From Oligoflexia bacterium (GTDB taxonomy: Bacteria > Bdellovibrionota > Bacteriovoracia > Bacteriovoracales > Bacteriovoracaceae): a DNA stretch of 41,670 nt. Position numbers and translations under genes: made by a program. The stretch covers positions 1-41,670 of the forward strand of contig JADGBS010000007.1 of assembly GCA_015231325.1 (NCBI GenBank), read 5' to 3'. The notes under the pieces are model-generated. The model searched no databases and was not told the origin of the DNA. It saw only the letters and a program-made list of their open reading frames with translations. This document shows, piece by piece, positions 39,109-41,670 of this stretch (its first letter is position 1; the number at the start of each line of letters is the position of its first letter).

Positions 39109-39164
39109 ACAATTTACTCGTAACAATTTACTCATAACAAATTATTCATAACAAATTACTCGTA
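39109..39164. repeat. 14-bp tandem repeat, four copies
   Basis: Units ACAATTTACTCGTA, ACAATTTACTCATA, ACAAATTATTCATA and ACAAATTACTCGTA run end to end upstream of the DUF2721 gene. The pattern of shared changes between neighbours looks like repeated duplication of adjacent units. Further on, at about 39285-39345, loose TGTGTAT repeats fill the rest of the gap. Confidence 0.85.
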
Positions 39165-39362
39165 CTTTTTCCGCATAGACAGCTTGATTTAATTTACATC
39201 CCTTACTCCGGGATAAAAACCAATAAATGAAGACGGATATAATAGTTGTACACAAAAATCAAATTCTGATAGAATCATTGTGTATTGCTTTTTATATTTT
39301 TTTGTGCATTGTTTTGTGTATAGTTCTGTGTATTATTCTTAGCTCTTATCAGGATTTAAAAC

Positions 39363-39686
39363 ATGAGACTCCCTGTCGGATATAGTGATTTTAAAGAAAT
39401 CATCGATCAGAAGTTTGATTTTGTTGATAAAAGCTTATTTATTAAAGAGTTTCTCGATGATACTTCCACAAAGGTCGCAGTAATTACTCGTCCCCGTAGA
39501 TTTGGAAAAACTTTAAACCTATCCATGCTCCGATATTTCTTGGCCGCCGAAGTTAATGGCGAATCAACGAAAGGACTGTTCAGCAATCTTAAGATTGCCC
39601 ATTGCGGTAACGATGTGAATGGGGGCAACTATATATCGCACCAAGGGCAATGTCCGGTTATAAAATAAAATTTTAAGGATGTTAAA
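39363..39686 (+). pseudogene. Truncated AAA-ATPase/PD-(D/E)XK nuclease-family protein (5' remnant)
   Basis: The 101-residue product matches the start of AAA-ATPase-like proteins that carry a C-terminal PD-(D/E)XK nuclease domain and are normally about 500-600 residues. Seen here are LPVGYSDFKEIIDQKFDFVDKSLFIKEFL, the P-loop-like RPRRFGKTLNLSMLRYFL, and the HQGQCPVI block. It ends at a TAA (39666-39668). Continuing in frame past the stop gives NFKDVK (39669-39686), the expected next family block, so the stop is probably a nonsense change (TTA to TAA would do). Right after that the homology ends and the Uma2 gene begins. The Walker B and nuclease parts are missing. It is a decayed accessory gene. 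The upstream gap carries tandem repeats. Confidence 0.75.
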
Positions 39687-39687
39687 T

Positions 39688-40257
39688 ATGGCATTTCCAA
39701 AACCAGAAAAAACATATTCATACGCAGACTATCTTACATGGGACGAATCCGAAAGATGGGAAATTATTGGTGGAATTCCTTATATGCAAGCAGCACCATC
39801 AACAAAGCACCAAGAAGTATTAATGGAAATATCACGACAAATATCAAATTATTTATCCGGAAAATCATGCAAAGTATATCCTGCGCCGTTCTGTGTAAGG
39901 TTAGATCTTGATGAAAATGACAATAATGTTAAAAATGTTGTTGAACCCGACATAACTATTGCTTGTGATAAATCTAAGATAGATGATAAAGGCCACAAAG
40001 GTGCCCCCGATATGATAGTTGAAATATTATCACCTTCCTCTGGCCGAAATGACAAAGTTTTAAAATTTAACAAATATGAACAAGCTGGGGTAAAAGAATA
40101 TTGGATTGTAGAACCAAATGAAAAAATTGTAAGTGTTTTTATTTTGCAAACTAATGGAAAGTATGGAAGACCTGATATGTTTGTCGAAACTGATAAAATA
40201 AAAATATCTATTTTTGATAATTTTGAAATAGACTTAAAACTTGTGTTCAGCGAATAG
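39688..40257 (+). CDS. Uma2-family (PD-(D/E)XK-fold) putative endonuclease
   Basis: 189 residues in the Uma2/DUF820 family of restriction-endonuclease-fold proteins, common in cyanobacteria, spirochaetes and some delta-type genomes; the biological role is unsettled. Family blocks are YADYLTWDESERWEIIGGIPYMQAAPSTKHQEVLMEI, VVEPDITIACDK (EPD active-site Asp), GAPDMIVEILSPSSGRNDKVLKFNKYEQAGVKEYWIVEP (E.LSPS...D...K...Y...GV.EYW). AAGG nine nt before the ATG at 39688 is the best start; these bases are also codons of the preceding broken gene. The two genes often occur as accessory, transferred elements, and this pair probably arrived by transfer. The 3' end is 37 bp from the convergent gene. Confidence 0.88.
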   Translation: MAFPKPEKTYSYADYLTWDESERWEIIGGIPYMQAAPSTKHQEVLMEISRQISNYLSGKSCKVYPAPFCVRLDLDENDNNVKNVVEPDITIACDKSKIDDKGHKGAPDMIVEILSPSSGRNDKVLKFNKYEQAGVKEYWIVEPNEKIVSVFILQTNGKYGRPDMFVETDKIKISIFDNFEIDLKLVFSE

Positions 40258-40294
40258 AAAAAAAATGCGCCATAAGACCATCCTCAGTATAAAC

Positions 40295-41670
40295 TTAAGG
40301 TACAGGTTGACGAGGTGCTCGACGAGGCACACCTTCCGGTGGAACAGGCTCCTTAGGATATATAAGATCCTTCAGCGTTTTTACTATCGAGGGGTGATCG
40401 TGACCAAATGTCGAAACACTTAGAGCGCTCTCAAAAGCCCTGAGGCTTTGGTCTTGTGTTGCTCTAAGTGGTCCCAGTAGCCCTATTACTGCATCGTAAT
40501 CATTATGAGACAGGATCCAGTGCAAAGTGATCGCCACTTTTGCAGGAATCATTCCAAATGTTTTTGCCGCAACAACTGAATAAAAAACGTTGTTATCTTC
40601 GTTGTTGCCACTGAAAATCAGTTCTCCACGGAATTCACCGGGATGGGCATCAGGAACAAGTACAACTTTTGGTGATCCGTAGTTATGAATATCATTATTC
40701 AATTTAGTCATCATATAGTTAGCTGTAGTCAACTGAGGCAGCACGGCGTCTCTTATCTCAGTCACTTTGGTTCCATCACCATCGCGAACTAGATCTGTGA
40801 AGCGATCTTCTTGATCAAGCAAATTTTGTGGCACAAATACGCCCATAGAAACCTCAATATTTCCTTCTGTCCGAATATTTCCATTTGGTGTCACAAAAGC
40901 AGCAGGCGAAAGTATATGTCCTGCCGGATCGCTTTTTTCCTGAACGATAAAATAAATACCAACAGTTGTATTCCTGAAATGATTCTCGGGTAATCTCTTC
41001 ACTACTTTTATAACTTTTTCAGGAAATTGAGTACCAAACACATTTGTTGGAAATTTCACAACAATTCCTGCATTCACAGCATCTTGACGACGTGCTTCAC
41101 TATCTTCACGAACAACCACTGGCACCTTTGGGATATCTTCATTCTGTAACCTAGTGACCACGGGTCGGTCATTAATTTCCAGCACAAAATGCGGTAAGGC
41201 CTTCCCTGGACTGGGTCCATCCTCTTTGATAGTTAACTTAAAACCGAAATCTTTTCCATTTGCCATCAATGTCTTGTTGTTAACAAATAGATTCATGTCC
41301 TCTTTGCGTAGTTCGTATACATCCATGTCACGGTAATAGGCTCCTCGAGGGGATGATTGGTTCCTTTGCTCCTCAGGGGTCCAAGTGATACGATCACGGA
41401 TACGGTTTACACCGCCACCGAGGAGCTTTTCAATCTTTGTATTAGTGGCACCACGGCCCATTAAGTCACCAAAAATTGGGCCAGCCGGCGCCGCTGCTGT
41501 TCCACCCGCCACTGCTGTTCCACCCGCCACTGCTGTTCCACCCGCCACTGGACGGAGGAGTGCACGACCGCCCTGAAGTGCAGCTAAATGCTGCTGCTGT
41601 GGGTCTACTGGCGGCGGCGCTTGTTGATCCTGATTAGCGCGACGAAGTGCTTTAGCGGCATTAAGCAACC
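40295..41670 (-). CDS. Unrecognised protein, N-terminus cut by window edge
   Basis: The frame stays open through the window end and the first in-frame codon seen is a TTG, so the true start lies outside. The visible 458 residues are not a family I can name. The N-terminal part is low complexity: Gln/Pro-rich, then AVAGGT repeats from an 18-bp DNA repeat. A folded middle (YYRDMDVYELRKEDMNLFVNNKTLMANGKDFGFKL, and VKFPTNVFGTQFPEKVIKVVKRLPENHF) and a helical tail (YDAVIGLLGPLRATQDQSLRAFESAL) follow. The C-terminus is Pro/Arg-rich. No signal peptide can be judged. Its GC-richer 5' end differs from its neighbours. It may be an effector or surface protein; no evidence. Confidence 0.55.
   Translation of the reverse strand, partial: LLNAAKALRRANQDQQAPPPVDPQQQHLAALQGGRALLRPVAGGTAVAGGTAVAGGTAAAPAGPIFGDLMGRGATNTKIEKLLGGGVNRIRDRITWTPEEQRNQSSPRGAYYRDMDVYELRKEDMNLFVNNKTLMANGKDFGFKLTIKEDGPSPGKALPHFVLEINDRPVVTRLQNEDIPKVPVVVREDSEARRQDAVNAGIVVKFPTNVFGTQFPEKVIKVVKRLPENHFRNTTVGIYFIVQEKSDPAGHILSPAAFVTPNGNIRTEGNIEVSMGVFVPQNLLDQEDRFTDLVRDGDGTKVTEIRDAVLPQLTTANYMMTKLNNDIHNYGSPKVVLVPDAHPGEFRGELIFSGNNEDNNVFYSVVAAKTFGMIPAKVAITLHWILSHNDYDAVIGLLGPLRATQDQSLRAFESALSVSTFGHDHPSIVKTLKDLIYPKEPVPPEGVPRRAPRQPVP
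41496..41549 (-). repeat. 18-bp in-frame tandem repeat, three exact copies
   Basis: GCTGTTCCACCCGCCACT occurs three times end to end (plus strand). On the coding strand it gives three copies of a six-residue Ala-Val-Ala-Gly-Gly-Thr unit. Three identical copies imply recent expansion. Confidence 0.9.

Noticed and set aside
39109-39164. Four 14-bp direct repeats as a small CRISPR array
   Set aside because: The units are directly adjacent with no spacers, are too short, and no cas genes are present.
1-41670. tRNA, rRNA, insertion sequence or prophage genes
   Set aside because: I looked for conserved tRNA arms, transposase motifs and terminal repeats and saw none that I could support by eye.

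Overview
The window comes from an AT-rich, diderm (Gram-negative type) bacterium with chemotaxis genes. The outer membrane is implied by a Tol/Exb-type energy module, LapB, the heptose phosphatase GmhB, O-antigen-type flippase and glycosyltransferase genes, a beta-barrel protein and several lipoproteins. CheY, a CheX phosphatase, a PilZ protein, a divergent HD-GYP protein and a three-domain NifU fit a Bdellovibrionota or delta-proteobacterial-like lineage. That placement is an inference from gene content; no rRNA or tRNA gene is present to test it. The standard genetic code applies, because TGA ends several unrelated genes here.

Layout. Left edge: the first 37 codons of a minus-strand acyl-CoA dehydrogenase, then an inverted repeat. 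399-10942 (all plus): a glycoside-hydrolase-like protein, an unknown protein, rlmN, sppA, lapB, three unrecognised envelope proteins, then tolQ-tolR-tolA/tonB. 10939-19579: surface-polysaccharide genes (flippase, two glycosyltransferases), heme genes (hemE, hemL), rpmB, an RlmI-like methyltransferase and an M14 carboxypeptidase lipoprotein. 19708-22031 (plus): gmhB, then cheY, an HPt-like gene and cheX behind a possible sigma-28 promoter. 22014-25664: a metallophosphoesterase, a small secreted protein, an exported HExxH protease with an unusual leader, and an FKBP lipoprotein. 25879-28968: a coiled-coil protein and receiver (minus), divergent from a degenerate-receiver/HD protein. 29007-31301: nifS and nifU. 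31501-33837: ackA and pta. 33850-39082: pgsA, a PilZ protein, a small helical protein, a broken outer-membrane protein gene, bfr, an exported kinase-like protein and a DUF2721 protein. 39363-41670: accessory DNA with a truncated AAA-ATPase/nuclease gene fused to a Uma2-family gene, then a partial protein of unknown function. No gene-free stretch exceeds 300 bases.

How the parts fit. Most genes serve the envelope: quality control (SppA, LapB, FKBP), LPS and polysaccharide building (GmhB, flippase, glycosyltransferases, PgsA for phospholipid), trans-envelope energy (TolQR) and wall turnover (M14). The chemotaxis genes form a compact phospho-signal module, and NifS/NifU build Fe-S clusters.

The most striking feature is not a gene. 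Short tandem repeats with 6-18 bp units, most often 10-14 bp, sit at many gene borders, often straddling the stop codon, and also inside several genes. Inside genes the unit is always a multiple of three. Other points to look at are a decoy-SD/anti-SD/true-SD leader before the protease gene, an in-frame TGA that splits an outer-membrane protein gene, an HPt-like protein whose histidine is replaced by aspartate, and an exported kinase-fold protein.
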